This document shows positions 33,614-45,533 of a DNA stretch of 64,000 nt, piece by piece. The position numbers were made by a program, and so were the translations under genes. Origin of the DNA: RPQJ01 sp963732375 (lineage in GTDB: Bacteria > Pseudomonadota > Gammaproteobacteria > Steroidobacterales > Steroidobacteraceae); contig CAVSZE010000012.1 of assembly GCA_963732375.1 (NCBI GenBank), positions 558,001-622,000 of the forward strand. The letters are read 5' to 3'. Each line of letters starts with the position of its first letter. Within the stretch, counting starts at the first letter, position 1. The notes under the pieces were generated by a model, which was not told the origin of the DNA, did not search any database, and worked only from the letters and a program-made list of their open reading frames with translations.

Positions 33614-33922
33614 TCACTGCGCGGGCGCGTCCTCGACGACGGCCGGATCGTTGACGCGTTCGCGCAGGTCCTTTCCCGGCTTGAAATGAGGCACGTACTT
33701 CCCGGCAAGCGCGACCGACTCGCCGGTCTTGGGATTGCGTCCCTGGCGCGGCGGCCGGAAATGCAGGCTGAAGCTGCCGAAGCCCCGGATCTCGATGCGC
33801 TGCCCCTGGGCAAGCGCGTCGCTCATGATTTCGAGGATCTGCTTGACCGCGAGCTCCACGTCCTTGGCCGGCAAGTGACCCTGCTTGGCGGCGATGAGCT
33901 CAATGAGCTCGGACTTGGTCAT
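33614..33922 (-). CDS. ihfB: integration host factor subunit beta
   Basis: A 102-residue partner of IhfA. It starts MTKSELIELIAAKQGHLPAKD and contains GFGSFSLHFRPPRQGRNPKTGE with the DNA-intercalating proline arm. Position after rpsA is the conserved gammaproteobacterial order. A longer upstream frame is not family-like. Confidence 0.96.
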   Translation of the reverse strand: MTKSELIELIAAKQGHLPAKDVELAVKQILEIMSDALAQGQRIEIRGFGSFSLHFRPPRQGRNPKTGESVALAGKYVPHFKPGKDLRERVNDPAVVEDAPAQ

Positions 33923-33981
33923 GCTGCGCTCGCCGTCCACTCTGAAACTCCCCCGCTGTATCCCTGCCTGTCCGATGCGTT

Positions 33982-34013
33982 GGTCCTCGCGGCGAGTTGC
34001 CGCCGCGAGGACC
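33982..34013 (-). terminator. strong hairpin between rpsA and ihfB, probable attenuator or processing site
   Basis: GGTCCTCGCGGC (33982-33993) and GCCGCGAGGACC (34002-34013) are perfectly complementary around an 8-base loop, 15 bases after the rpsA stop. No oligo-U run follows, so partial termination or transcript stabilisation is more likely than complete termination. Confidence 0.5.
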
Positions 34014-34027
34014 ACGCCCGGCTCTTG

Positions 34028-35695
34028 TTACTGTCCCGAGATCTGCTCCTTGAGCAGGTCGCCGAGGCTCGTGCCGGTCGAGGAATCCGAGCGATAGCTC
34101 TCCATCGCCTCCTGTTCCTCGGCCATGTCCTTCGCCTTGATCGACAGCGCGATCGTGCGGACCTTGCGGTCCACGGCGGTGAACTTGGCCTCGACCTCGT
34201 CGCCGACCTTGATCAGCGTGCGGGCATCCTCGACGCGGTCGCGTGACAGCTCCGAGGCGCGCAGGTAGCCGTCGATCCCGCCGCCGAGATCCACGGTGGC
34301 GCCCTTGGCGTCCACCTCGCGCACCAGCCCGCGGACGATGCTGCCCTTCGGGTGTTCCGCGATCCAGGTCGAGAACGGATCCTTCGCCAACTGCTTGACG
34401 CTGAGCGAGATGCGCTCGCGCTCCGGGTCGATCGCGACCACGATGGCCTCGACCTCCTGGCCCTTCTGGTAGCCGTGCACCGCCTCCTCGCCCGGGACGT
34501 CCCAGGACAGGTCGGAGAGGTGCACCAGGCCGTCGATGCCGCCCGGCAGCCCGATGAACAGGCCGAAGTCGGTGATCGAGCGGATCTGGCCGTTGACGTG
34601 GTCGCCACGGTTGTAGTTGTCGCCGAACTCACGCCACGGATTCGGCTTGCACTGCTTCACGCCGAGCGAGATACGGCGGCGCTCCTCGTCGATGTCGAGC
34701 ACCATGACCTCGACTTCCTCGCCTGTGTGGACGACCTTCGACGGGTTGACGTTCTTGTTAGTCCAGTCCATCTCGGATACGTGCACCAGGCCTTCGACGC
34801 CCTCTTCGATCTCCACGAAGCAGCCGTAGTCGGCGATGTTCGTGACCTTGCCGAACAGTCGCGTCTGCGCCGGATAGCGGCGGGCGATGTTCTGCCATGG
34901 ATCGGCGCCGAGCTGCTTGAGGCCCAGGCTGACGCGCTGGCGCTCGCGGTCGAACTTGAGGATGCGCACGTCGATCTCGTCGCCTACGTTGACCACTTCC
35001 GACGGGTGCTTGACGCGCTTCCACGCCATGTCGGTGATGTGCAGCAGGCCGTCGATGCCGCCGAGGTCCACGAACGCGCCGTAGTCGGTGAGGTTCTTGA
35101 CCACGCCCTTGACGACGGATCCTTCGTTCAGCTTGTCGAGGAGTTCACTGCGCTCGGCGCTGTACTCCTGTTCGACGACGGCGCGGCGCGAGACCACGAC
35201 GTTGTTGCGCTTCTGGTCGAGCTTGATGACCTTGAACTCGAGCGTCTTGCCTTCGAGGTAGCTCGGGTCGCGCACCGGGCGCACGTCCACCAGCGAACCC
35301 GGCAGGAAGGCGCGCACGAAATCGATCTCGACGGTGAAACCACCCTTCACGCGGCCGTTGATCAGGCCGGTGACGACCTCGCCCTGCTCGAACGCCGTCT
35401 CGAGGCGCTCCCAGGTGCGGGCCCGCTTGGCTTTCTCGCGCGACAGGCGCGTCTCGCCGGATCCGTCCTCGACGCTGTCGAGGGCGACCTCGACGTCGTC
35501 GCCGACTTTGACTTCGATCTCACCACGCTCATTCTTGAACTGGCTGATGTCGATCACGGCCTCGGACTTGAGACCGGCACTCACCACGACCTTGTCGGGA
35601 CCAATTTCGATCACGCGGCCGGTGAGGATCTGACCCGGGCGAATGCGTTGACTCGCCAGGCTCTCTTCGAACAGTTGGGCAAAACTCTCGGTCAT
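34028..35695 (-). CDS. rpsA: 30S ribosomal protein S1
   Basis: A 555-residue protein of six S1 OB-fold repeats. It binds mRNA upstream of the start codon and helps load structured messages. Repeats are visible as VVKGVVKNLTDYGAFVDLGG, GKVTNIADYGCFVEIEEG, GQIRSITDFGLFIGLPGG and GLVREVDAKGATVDLGG. The C-terminus ends LGDLLKEQISGQ. Typical length (E. coli 557). It lies 101 bases downstream of cmk. Confidence 0.98.
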   Translation of the reverse strand: MTESFAQLFEESLASQRIRPGQILTGRVIEIGPDKVVVSAGLKSEAVIDISQFKNERGEIEVKVGDDVEVALDSVEDGSGETRLSREKAKRARTWERLETAFEQGEVVTGLINGRVKGGFTVEIDFVRAFLPGSLVDVRPVRDPSYLEGKTLEFKVIKLDQKRNNVVVSRRAVVEQEYSAERSELLDKLNEGSVVKGVVKNLTDYGAFVDLGGIDGLLHITDMAWKRVKHPSEVVNVGDEIDVRILKFDRERQRVSLGLKQLGADPWQNIARRYPAQTRLFGKVTNIADYGCFVEIEEGVEGLVHVSEMDWTNKNVNPSKVVHTGEEVEVMVLDIDEERRRISLGVKQCKPNPWREFGDNYNRGDHVNGQIRSITDFGLFIGLPGGIDGLVHLSDLSWDVPGEEAVHGYQKGQEVEAIVVAIDPERERISLSVKQLAKDPFSTWIAEHPKGSIVRGLVREVDAKGATVDLGGGIDGYLRASELSRDRVEDARTLIKVGDEVEAKFTAVDRKVRTIALSIKAKDMAEEQEAMESYRSDSSTGTSLGDLLKEQISGQ

Positions 35696-35796
35696 TTAGG
35701 TTATCTTCCAGGGGTCTCGCGACCCGTATTCCCGCCGGCATCATGCCAACAGGGGTTAACGACAAAACGCCCGCATCCATTCGGGCGACGGTTCAA

Positions 35797-36480
35797 TCAA
35801 CGGACCACAGGAACCCGGCTTCTGGCGATGGCGAGAACCCGTTCAACCACCGCTTCGATCGGCATGCCGGTCGAGTCGAGGATGAACGCGTCCGACGCCG
35901 GGCGCAGTGGCGCCACGGGCCGGGTGGTATCACGCCGATCCCTGTCCAGGATCTCCTGGGAAAGGTCGGCGAGATTAGCAGTAAGTCCCTTTCCTTTCAA
36001 CTGCTTATAGCGCCTGAGCGCCCGCTCTTCCGCGCTGGCCGTGAGGTAGATCTTTACCGGGGCTTTGGTGAAAACCACGGTGCCCATGTCCCGGCCGTCC
36101 GCGACGAGGCCCGGTGGCGCGGCAAAAGCCCGCTGGCGCCCAAGCAATGCGGCACGAACCGACGGCATCGCAGCAACCCGCGAGGCCGCCGCGCCGGCTG
36201 ACTCGGTGCGCAGTTCCAGCGTCACGTCGCGGCCTTCGAGCAGCACCCGCTCATTTCCGCTGGCATCCGTTTCGAACCGGGCATCCAGTGCCGCGGCAAT
36301 GGCCGTATACCCGGGCTCGTCATCGGCGGCGAGTCCGCGAATCGCGCCGGCCATCGCCACCAGCCGGTAAAGCGCCCCGCTGTCGAGCAGGTGCCAGCCG
36401 AGGCGGCCGGCCAGCAACCGCGCAACGGTACCCTTGCCCGACCCGCTCGGGCCGTCGATCGCGATGACTGGAACGTCCAC
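35797..36480 (-). CDS. cmk: cytidylate kinase
   Basis: A 227-residue P-loop kinase phosphorylating CMP and dCMP. It begins VPVIAIDGPSGSGKGTVARLL, with LLDSGALYR, DGRDMGTVVF and RRDTTRPVAPLRPASDA. The GTG at 36480 lies 8 bases after the aroA stop; no ATG is available at this position. The aroA-cmk-rpsA order is conserved. Confidence 0.95.
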   Translation of the reverse strand: MDVPVIAIDGPSGSGKGTVARLLAGRLGWHLLDSGALYRLVAMAGAIRGLAADDEPGYTAIAAALDARFETDASGNERVLLEGRDVTLELRTESAGAAASRVAAMPSVRAALLGRQRAFAAPPGLVADGRDMGTVVFTKAPVKIYLTASAEERALRRYKQLKGKGLTANLADLSQEILDRDRRDTTRPVAPLRPASDAFILDSTGMPIEAVVERVLAIARSRVPVVR

Positions 36481-36488
36481 GGGGTGCC

Positions 36489-37790
36489 TCAGGCGACTTC
36501 TTCGATGTCCAGGCCGACGGAACGGCCCAGCATCGCGAATCCGGGGAACGACGTCGCAACATTGGCGACGTCGAGGATCTCGATCGGCGCCGATGCGCGC
36601 AGGCTCGCAATCGCGAAGGACATCGCGATGCGGTGGTCCCCGCTGCTGTCCACGACACCGCCCCCAAGCGTGCCGCCCTCGATGCGCAACCCGCCCGGCA
36701 GGACTTCGTGACGAATGCCGAGCGTGCCAAGGCCGTGCGCCATGACGGCGATGCGGTCGCTTTCCTTGACGCGCAACTCCTCGGCGCCGGTCACGAGTGT
36801 CTCGCCTTCGGCGCAGGCCGCCGCGATGAAGAATGCGGGAAATTCGTCGATGGAGAGTGGCACCAGCCGCTCGGGGACCCGGATACCACGCAGCGCCGCG
36901 GGCCGGATCTCGATATCGGCCACCGGCTCCGCACCACAGGTCCGCTGGTTCACGAGACGCAGGTCCGCGCCCATCAATTGCAGCATCTCGATCAGGCCGG
37001 TGCGGGTCGGATTCACGCCGACCCCGCGGACCACGAACGGCGCGCGGGCGCCGATGCACGCGGCGACGACGAAGAACGCGGCCGACGAGAAGTCACCAGG
37101 CACCTCGATATCCGACGCCGCCAGCCTTGGCGGCGGCTTGAGCGTGACCACGCCGCCGACCGACGACACGTCGCAGCCGAACGCCTGCAGCATGCGCTCG
37201 GAATGATCTCGCGTTACGGCGGGCTCGATCACCGTCGTGTCGCCTTCGGCGCGCAGCCCGGCGAGCAGCAGCGCAGACTTGAGCTGCGCGCTGGCGACCG
37301 GCATCTCATAGCGGATACCGTGCAGGGTCATCCCACCCGAAATTCGCACCGGTGGCCGCCCGTCGCTGGTGCAGATCGTCGCGCCCATGGCGCGCAGCGG
37401 CGCCGCGACGCGTTCCATTGGCCGGCGCATCAGCGACTCGTCGCCGACCAGCACCGAATCGAATGCCTGGGAACTGAGCAGCCCCATGAAGAGGCGCATC
37501 GCGGTGCCGGCATTGCCCATGTCGAGCGCCGCGGCCGGCGCCCGAAAGCCGTCGAGGCCTGCGCCTTCGATCACGACCTCGCCCGGCCCCGGGCGACGCA
37601 CCTGCACGCCGAGTGCCGCCACGGCGCGCATCGTGGCGAGGCAATCCTCGCCCTCGAGGAATCCGCTGACGCGCGTCGTGCCCGACGCGATGGCGCCGAG
37701 CATCAGCGCGCGGTGCGAGATCGACTTGTCACCCGGAACAGCAGCCTCACCGGCGATGCCGGCAGCCGGCGCCACCCTGTAGCGCGTCAT
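36489..37790 (-). CDS. aroA: 3-phosphoshikimate 1-carboxyvinyltransferase (EPSP synthase)
   Basis: A 433-residue enzyme adding the enolpyruvyl group to shikimate 3-phosphate in the chorismate pathway. Active-site motifs are PGDKSISHRALMLGAIA, LDMGNAGTAMRLFMGLL, the catalytic Asp in LSIDEFPAFFIAAA, and LRVKESDRI. The sequence DMGNAGTAMR resembles class I enzymes with Met before Gly. The start at 37790 lies 2 bases after the pheA stop; longer frames read antisense-like sequence in pheA. Confidence 0.96.
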   Translation of the reverse strand: MTRYRVAPAAGIAGEAAVPGDKSISHRALMLGAIASGTTRVSGFLEGEDCLATMRAVAALGVQVRRPGPGEVVIEGAGLDGFRAPAAALDMGNAGTAMRLFMGLLSSQAFDSVLVGDESLMRRPMERVAAPLRAMGATICTSDGRPPVRISGGMTLHGIRYEMPVASAQLKSALLLAGLRAEGDTTVIEPAVTRDHSERMLQAFGCDVSSVGGVVTLKPPPRLAASDIEVPGDFSSAAFFVVAACIGARAPFVVRGVGVNPTRTGLIEMLQLMGADLRLVNQRTCGAEPVADIEIRPAALRGIRVPERLVPLSIDEFPAFFIAAACAEGETLVTGAEELRVKESDRIAVMAHGLGTLGIRHEVLPGGLRIEGGTLGGGVVDSSGDHRIAMSFAIASLRASAPIEILDVANVATSFPGFAMLGRSVGLDIEEVA

Positions 37791-37792
37791 CG

Positions 37793-39058
37793 TCAGAGAA
37801 CGGCCTTCGGATAGGACCCGAGCACGCGGCACAGCGACGTGCGCGTCTTGAGTTCCGCCAGCGCAGACGCGAGCGGCTCGAGCTTCTCGTGACCCTCGAC
37901 GTCGATGAAGAAGACGTAGTCCCACTTGCGTCGCCGGGACGGACGCGACTCGATGCGCGTCAGACTGATGTTGCTGCGAGCAAGTGGCTCGAGCAGCCGG
38001 AACAGCGCGCCCGGCGCGTCGGTGTGGGCCGCAGACACCAGCAGCGTGGTCTTGTCCGTGCCGCTCGGCTCGAATGCCTTGCTGCCGATGACCAGGAAGC
38101 GCGTCGTATTGTCCGGCCGGTCCTCGATCTCGGGGACCAGCATGTTGAGGCCGTACACGACCGCGGCCGCGGCGCTCGCGATCGCAGCCGTGCCTTCCTC
38201 GTCGCGCGCGCGGCGCGCGCCCTCCGCGTTGCTCGCGACCGGCAGGCGCTCGGCCCCCTGCAGGTGCTCCGCAAGCCATCCCCGGCACTGTGCGAGCGCC
38301 TGTGGGTGCGCGCAGATGCGCTGCACGTCCTCGAGGGAGGTCATGCGACCCATCAGGTTCTGATGCACGCGCAGTTCCACCTCGCCGCACACCCCGAGCG
38401 GCGAGGTCAGGAACATGTCGAGCGTGTTGTTTACCGTGCCTTCGCTGGAATTCTCGATCGGCACCACGCCGAAGTCTGCGGTGCCCGCCTCGACCTCGCG
38501 GAAGACCTCCTCGATAGACGTGAGCGACAGCGCGCGCACCGACTGCCCGAAATGCTTCAGCACCGCCTGTTGCGTGAACGTGCCCTCCGGCCCGAGGAAC
38601 GCGACCTTCAAAGGATCCTGCTGGGCAAGACAGGCCGACATGATCTCGCGGAACAGGCGCGCGATCTCCTCGTCCGACAGCGGACCGCGTGCCTTGCGAT
38701 TTCGCTCGATGGCCATGCGCAGCACCTGCGCCTCGCGGTCGGGACGGTAGAAATCCACCGTATGCCCGGCGGCATGCTTGGAAATGCCGACCTTCTGCGC
38801 GAGCAGCGCCCGCTGGTTGATCAATTCGTGTATCTGCGCGTCCACCGAATCGATCAGGTCCCGCATGCCTCCTATGGCAGGCGCTCCGGGCATCTCTACG
38901 TGCGGCGACGGGCGCAGTCGAGACTTTCCACGGGTCTTCGCAGCGGGATTTTTCGCCTTCGCCGCCTTGGTCGGCGTGCCAGTCCCGGCCAGGCTGACCG
39001 GCTTGGGTTTGCTGGCCGTGCTGGACCGCCTTGCGACCTTGGGCACCTTGCGCGCCAT
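37793..39058 (-). CDS. pheA: bifunctional chorismate mutase / prephenate dehydratase (P-protein)
   Basis: A 421-residue fusion giving phenylpyruvate for phenylalanine. The chorismate mutase domain (about 60-150) has MRDLIDSVDAQIHELINQR and the dehydratase domain has FLGPEGTFTQQAVLKHFG and VPIENSSEGTVNNTLD, then DNTTRFLVIG. A C-terminal ACT domain contains TRIESRPSRRRKWDYVFFID, which senses phenylalanine. The first 55 residues are a Lys/Ala/Pro-rich basic extension. A start at the ATG 38893 would remove it and match the family better; the long form is kept because it begins 2 bases after serA. Confidence 0.93.
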   Translation of the reverse strand: MARKVPKVARRSSTASKPKPVSLAGTGTPTKAAKAKNPAAKTRGKSRLRPSPHVEMPGAPAIGGMRDLIDSVDAQIHELINQRALLAQKVGISKHAAGHTVDFYRPDREAQVLRMAIERNRKARGPLSDEEIARLFREIMSACLAQQDPLKVAFLGPEGTFTQQAVLKHFGQSVRALSLTSIEEVFREVEAGTADFGVVPIENSSEGTVNNTLDMFLTSPLGVCGEVELRVHQNLMGRMTSLEDVQRICAHPQALAQCRGWLAEHLQGAERLPVASNAEGARRARDEEGTAAIASAAAAVVYGLNMLVPEIEDRPDNTTRFLVIGSKAFEPSGTDKTTLLVSAAHTDAPGALFRLLEPLARSNISLTRIESRPSRRRKWDYVFFIDVEGHEKLEPLASALAELKTRTSLCRVLGSYPKAVL

Positions 39059-39060
39059 GC

Positions 39061-40227
39061 TCAGACGAGCCTCGCTCGCAGCACGCCCTCGATACCACGC
39101 AGGCGCGCGAGCAACTCGGCGGGGATCGGCGAATCCGTGTCGATCAGCGTGTAGGCCAGGTCGCCGCGCGACTTGTTTAGAAGGTCGGCGATGTTGAGCT
39201 TCGCATCAGCGAGACAGGTCGAGATCTGCCCGACCATGTTCGGCACGTTCCGGTTGGCGACCGCGATGCGGTTGTCGCCGACCCTGGGCAGCACTACCTC
39301 CGGGAAATTCACCGAGTTGCGGACGTTGCCGTTCTCGAGATAGTCGCGAAGGGTCTCGGCCGCCATGATCGCGCAATTTTCCTCGGCTTCCCCGGTGGAC
39401 GCGCCGAGGTGAGGAAGCGCCACGACGCGCGGGTGGTCCTTGATCGCCCCGGTGGGGAAGTCGCAGATGTAGGTTGCGACCTGGCCCTGCTCGAGTCCGG
39501 AGAGGATGGCCGCCTCGTCCACGATCTGCCCGCGCGAGAAGTTGAGCACCGCGCTGCCGCGACGCATGAGCCGGATGCGCGCCTCGTTCACCAGGCCGCG
39601 CGTCGCGTCGTTCAATGGCACGTGCACGCTGATCATGTCGCTGCGCGCGAACAGGTCGTCGAGGCTGAGCGCCTGCTCGACACCGGAGGACAACTGCCAC
39701 GCGCGCTGCACGGTGATCTGCGGGTCGTATCCGCGCACCTTCATGCCAAGTGCAAGCGCCGCATTCGCAACCTCGACGCCGATTGCGCCGAGGCCGACGA
39801 CGCCGAGCGCCCTGGTCGGAAGCTCGTGGCCCACGAACTTCTTCTTGCCCTTCTCGATCGCCGCCTCGATGGCGTGGTCGTCGCCTTGGAGCGAACGCAC
39901 GAATTCCCAACCCTGGCAGATATTCCGCGCTGCGAGGAAAAGCCCGGCCAGCACCAGTTCCTTGACCGCATTGGCATTCGCGCCCGGCGCGTTGAACACA
40001 GGGATGCCGCTGCCACTGAGCCTGGCGACCGGAATGTTGTTGGTGCCGGCTCCCGCACGGGCGATCGCGATCACGCTCGCCGGGATTTCCATCGAGTGCA
40101 TGTCCGCTGATCGAAGCAGGATGGCATCGGGGTGCCCGATCTCGGACGCGACCTCGTAGCGCTCGCGCGGCAGGCACTCCAGGCCGCGGACCGAGATGTT
40201 GTTCAGCGTGAGGACTTTGAATGACAT
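39061..40227 (-). CDS. serA: D-3-phosphoglycerate dehydrogenase with C-terminal ACT domain
   Basis: A 388-residue NAD-dependent enzyme starting serine synthesis. It has the dinucleotide fold GVVGLGAIGVEVANAALALG, the substrate/catalytic RGQIVDEAAI, and the catalytic His in PHLGASTGEAEENC. The ACT segment (about 315-388) has VGQISTCLADAKLNIADLL and is the likely serine-sensing site. It follows serC by 26 bases, so the serine genes are adjacent and co-directional with pheA and aroA. Confidence 0.95.
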   Translation of the reverse strand: MSFKVLTLNNISVRGLECLPRERYEVASEIGHPDAILLRSADMHSMEIPASVIAIARAGAGTNNIPVARLSGSGIPVFNAPGANANAVKELVLAGLFLAARNICQGWEFVRSLQGDDHAIEAAIEKGKKKFVGHELPTRALGVVGLGAIGVEVANAALALGMKVRGYDPQITVQRAWQLSSGVEQALSLDDLFARSDMISVHVPLNDATRGLVNEARIRLMRRGSAVLNFSRGQIVDEAAILSGLEQGQVATYICDFPTGAIKDHPRVVALPHLGASTGEAEENCAIMAAETLRDYLENGNVRNSVNFPEVVLPRVGDNRIAVANRNVPNMVGQISTCLADAKLNIADLLNKSRGDLAYTLIDTDSPIPAELLARLRGIEGVLRARLV

Positions 40228-40253
40228 GAAGGAATCTTAGCCGTGATTGGTCT

Positions 40254-41336
40254 TCAACCATGCTTCTGCTGGAAATCCTGCATGTACGCGACCAGTGCCT
40301 CGACACCCGCCATCGGCATGGCGTTGTAGATGCTGGCCCGCATGCCGCCGACCGAGCGGTGCCCCGCGAGCGCCACGAGACCCGCCGCCTTGGCACCCTC
40401 GAGGAAGGGCTTGTCGAGGTCGGCGGACGGCAGCACGAACGGGACGTTCATCCACGACCGGCAATCCGGCCGCACTGGATTGCGGTAGAAGCCCGAGCCG
40501 TCGATCGCCGCGTACAAGCGCTCCGCCTTCGCGCTGTTCAGGCGCTCCATGGCCGCGAGCCCGCCCCGGCGCTTGATCCATTGGAACACGGCTCCAGCTA
40601 CGTACCACGAGTACGACGCCGGCGTATTGAGCATCGAGCCGTCACCGGCCATCGCGGTCCAGTCGAATACCGTCGGCGTGTCGGGGCGCGCACCACCGAG
40701 CAGGTCATCGCGGACGATCACCACGGCCAGTCCGGCCGGGCCGATGTTCTTTTGCGCCCCCGCATAGATCACACCGAAGCGACTCACGTCGATCGGTCGC
40801 GACAGGATCGTGGAGGACATGTCCGCAACGAGCGGCACGTCGCCCACGTCGGGTACCGACAGGAATTCCACGCCGCCGATGGTCTCGTTCGGCGTGTAAT
40901 GCACGTAGGCCGCGCCCGGCGTAAGGCGCCAGCCGGCGCGATCCGGAATGCTCGAGTAGTTGTCCGCGGCGGAGTCGGCGGCCACGTTGACCTTGCAGTA
41001 ACGCTTCGCCTCGCCGATGGCCTTCTTCGACCAGGCGCCGGTGTTGACGTAGTCGGCGACCGAGTCTGGCCGCGTGAGATTGAATGGTATGGCGGCAAAC
41101 TGCGCAGTCGCCCCGCCCTGCAGGAACAGGACCTTGTAGTTCGACGGGATCGACAGCAGTTCGCGCAGGTCGGCTTCGGCCTGCTGTGCAATGCTGCCGA
41201 ACGGCTTGCCGCGATGGCTCATTTCCATCACCGACATGCCCTGGCCGTGCCAGTCCAGCATTTCGTCGCGCAACTGCTCGAGGACTTCCGCCGGCAGCGC
41301 GGCCGGCCCGGGGCTGAAATTGAAAACGCGGCTCAT
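40254..41336 (-). CDS. serC: phosphoserine aminotransferase
   Basis: A 360-residue class V PLP transaminase making phosphoserine and, in pyridoxal synthesis, 4-phosphohydroxy-threonine. It begins RVFNFSPGPAALPAEVLEQL. The PLP lysine is in GVIYAGAQKNIGPAGL, and substrate-binding HRSVGGMRASIYNAM is near the C-terminus. Situated between gyrA and serA, as in pseudomonad-type chromosomes. Confidence 0.97.
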   Translation of the reverse strand: MSRVFNFSPGPAALPAEVLEQLRDEMLDWHGQGMSVMEMSHRGKPFGSIAQQAEADLRELLSIPSNYKVLFLQGGATAQFAAIPFNLTRPDSVADYVNTGAWSKKAIGEAKRYCKVNVAADSAADNYSSIPDRAGWRLTPGAAYVHYTPNETIGGVEFLSVPDVGDVPLVADMSSTILSRPIDVSRFGVIYAGAQKNIGPAGLAVVIVRDDLLGGARPDTPTVFDWTAMAGDGSMLNTPASYSWYVAGAVFQWIKRRGGLAAMERLNSAKAERLYAAIDGSGFYRNPVRPDCRSWMNVPFVLPSADLDKPFLEGAKAAGLVALAGHRSVGGMRASIYNAMPMAGVEALVAYMQDFQQKHG

Positions 41337-41419
41337 GGGGGGCGATTCTCCGCAACGATGTTGCAGCGCAGTGTAGCAGCGCGGTTGGCCTTGCGGTCAC
41401 CGTGCATCGTGCGACGCGC

Positions 41420-44038
<2,619 letters not shown>

Positions 44039-44088
44039 GTTTTTCTGGTCGTGGATGGCGGCCGGCTTATGCCGTCCAAAGACGCGGA

Positions 44089-44097
44089 ATAATACCA
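44089..44097 (-). promoter_or_regulatory. extended -10 element for gyrA
   Basis: On the minus strand TGGTATTAT (44097-44089) is a good extended -10, about 51 bases upstream of the gyrA ATG. No convincing -35 hexamer lies 17 bases upstream, as is usual for extended -10 promoters. Confidence 0.45.
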
Positions 44098-44192
44098 CAA
44101 GGAGCCGCCCAGACCGGCACCGGTGGCGTCCGCGCGGCCTGCCCACGGGGCAGCTCGGTATACTGCGCGCCCCGCCCTTTTTCCGGCCCACA

Positions 44193-45533
44193 ATGGAACC
44201 CGTCGATACGCTGATCACCGCACGCTGGGTCGTTCCCGTCGAGCCCGATGGGCGCGTGCTCGAGGACCATGCGGTTGCGATACACGGAGGCCAGATCGTC
44301 GCGGTGCTGCCGGCAGCCGAGGCGCGGGCGCGCTATGCGGCGCGCGAGCACGTCGATCGGCCGTCGCACGTGCTGATGCCCGGCATCGTCAATGCGCACA
44401 CGCACGCTGCCACGACGCTGCTGCGTGGCCGCGAGCAGAACCAGCGGCCGGGGCCGTGGCAACCCGGCGGCGTACGCGCGCTCGAACGCCGCTGGTCCGG
44501 CCCCGAGTACGTGCGCGACGGCACGGAGCTCGCGATCGCGGAGATGCTGCGCGCCGGCGTCACCTGCTTCGCCGACATGCACCTCTGGCCGGACGTGGTT
44601 GCACAGACTGCGGCCGAATGCCACGTTCGCGCCAGCATCGGCCTGCTGGTGAGCGAAGCCGCAACCGCATGGGCGGCGACTGCGGACGAGCACATCGATC
44701 GCGGCATGCACCTTCGCGACCAGTACCGCGGCGACCCGCTGCTCAGCACTCATTTCGCGCCGTACGCCCCGCATTCGCTCAGCGACGCGACACTTGCGCG
44801 GGTCCGGCGCCTGGCGGACGAACTGGACCTGCCGGTCGCGCTGCACCTGCACGAGACCGCATGGGAAATCGAGGAGAGCGAGGGAAGGTTCGGCATGCGA
44901 CCCCTGGCACGCCTCGCGTCTATCGGGCTTGCAAGCCCGCAACTCCGCGCCGTGCACATGGCGCATGTGACGCCCAGCGACCTTGAAATGCTGGCCGGGT
45001 CCGGCGCGAGCGTGGTCCATTGCCCCGAGTCGAACCTGAAGCGCGGCGCCGGCGTCTGCCCGCTGCCCGACTTGCTCGGCCGCGGCGTGCCGGTGTCGCT
45101 CGGCACCGGCGAGGCGGCTTCGAACGACGACCTCGACGTGCTGGGCGAAGCTCGTACCGCGGGCCTGCTCGCTTCGGGCGTCTCGGCGTCGCCCGGCGCC
45201 GTCGTCGCCTCGGACCTGCTGCGAATGGCCACACTCGAGGGTGCCCGCGCCCTTGGCCTTGGCGAGCTGACCGGCGGCCTGGTCCCGGGAAAGTGGGCCG
45301 ACCTCTGCTGCATGAACCTCAAAAGCCCGCGCAGCTGGCCGGTCAGCGACGTCGTGGCCACGGTTATTTATTCCGCCTCGTCGCGACAGGTCACCGACAC
45401 CTGGGTGGCCGGACGTCGGCTGCTCGCCGACGGGGCCCTTGTATACCTCGACGAAGCCGCCGTGCTCGAGCGCGCGGAGTCCTGGCGCGTCAGAATGGAC
45501 GGCGCAAGCCCGGAGGTCGCTGTAGATGAATGA
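44193..45533 (+). CDS. mtaD: MtaD-like amidohydrolase (5'-methylthioadenosine/S-adenosylhomocysteine deaminase family), Asp ligand replaced
   Basis: A 446-residue TIM-barrel amidohydrolase, orthologous by position to the deaminase beside ubiG in pseudomonads. Metal ligands are present in NAHTHAATTLLRG, the His of LHLHETAWE, and AVHMAHVT; HCPESNLKRGAG is also typical. The strand-8 motif, normally GTDGAASNND and supplying the metal-binding catalytic Asp, reads GTGEAASNDD, with Gly306 and Glu307. Glu307 might partly substitute, or activity may be lost. It overlaps ubiG by 8 bases. Confidence 0.85.
   Translation: MEPVDTLITARWVVPVEPDGRVLEDHAVAIHGGQIVAVLPAAEARARYAAREHVDRPSHVLMPGIVNAHTHAATTLLRGREQNQRPGPWQPGGVRALERRWSGPEYVRDGTELAIAEMLRAGVTCFADMHLWPDVVAQTAAECHVRASIGLLVSEAATAWAATADEHIDRGMHLRDQYRGDPLLSTHFAPYAPHSLSDATLARVRRLADELDLPVALHLHETAWEIEESEGRFGMRPLARLASIGLASPQLRAVHMAHVTPSDLEMLAGSGASVVHCPESNLKRGAGVCPLPDLLGRGVPVSLGTGEAASNDDLDVLGEARTAGLLASGVSASPGAVVASDLLRMATLEGARALGLGELTGGLVPGKWADLCCMNLKSPRSWPVSDVVATVIYSASSRQVTDTWVAGRRLLADGALVYLDEAAVLERAESWRVRMDGASPEVAVDE

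Noticed and set aside
36489..39098. Single 869-residue fusion of aroA with an upstream domain
   Set aside because: The extra N-terminal half is the wrong frame of pheA; the true AroA starts at 37790.
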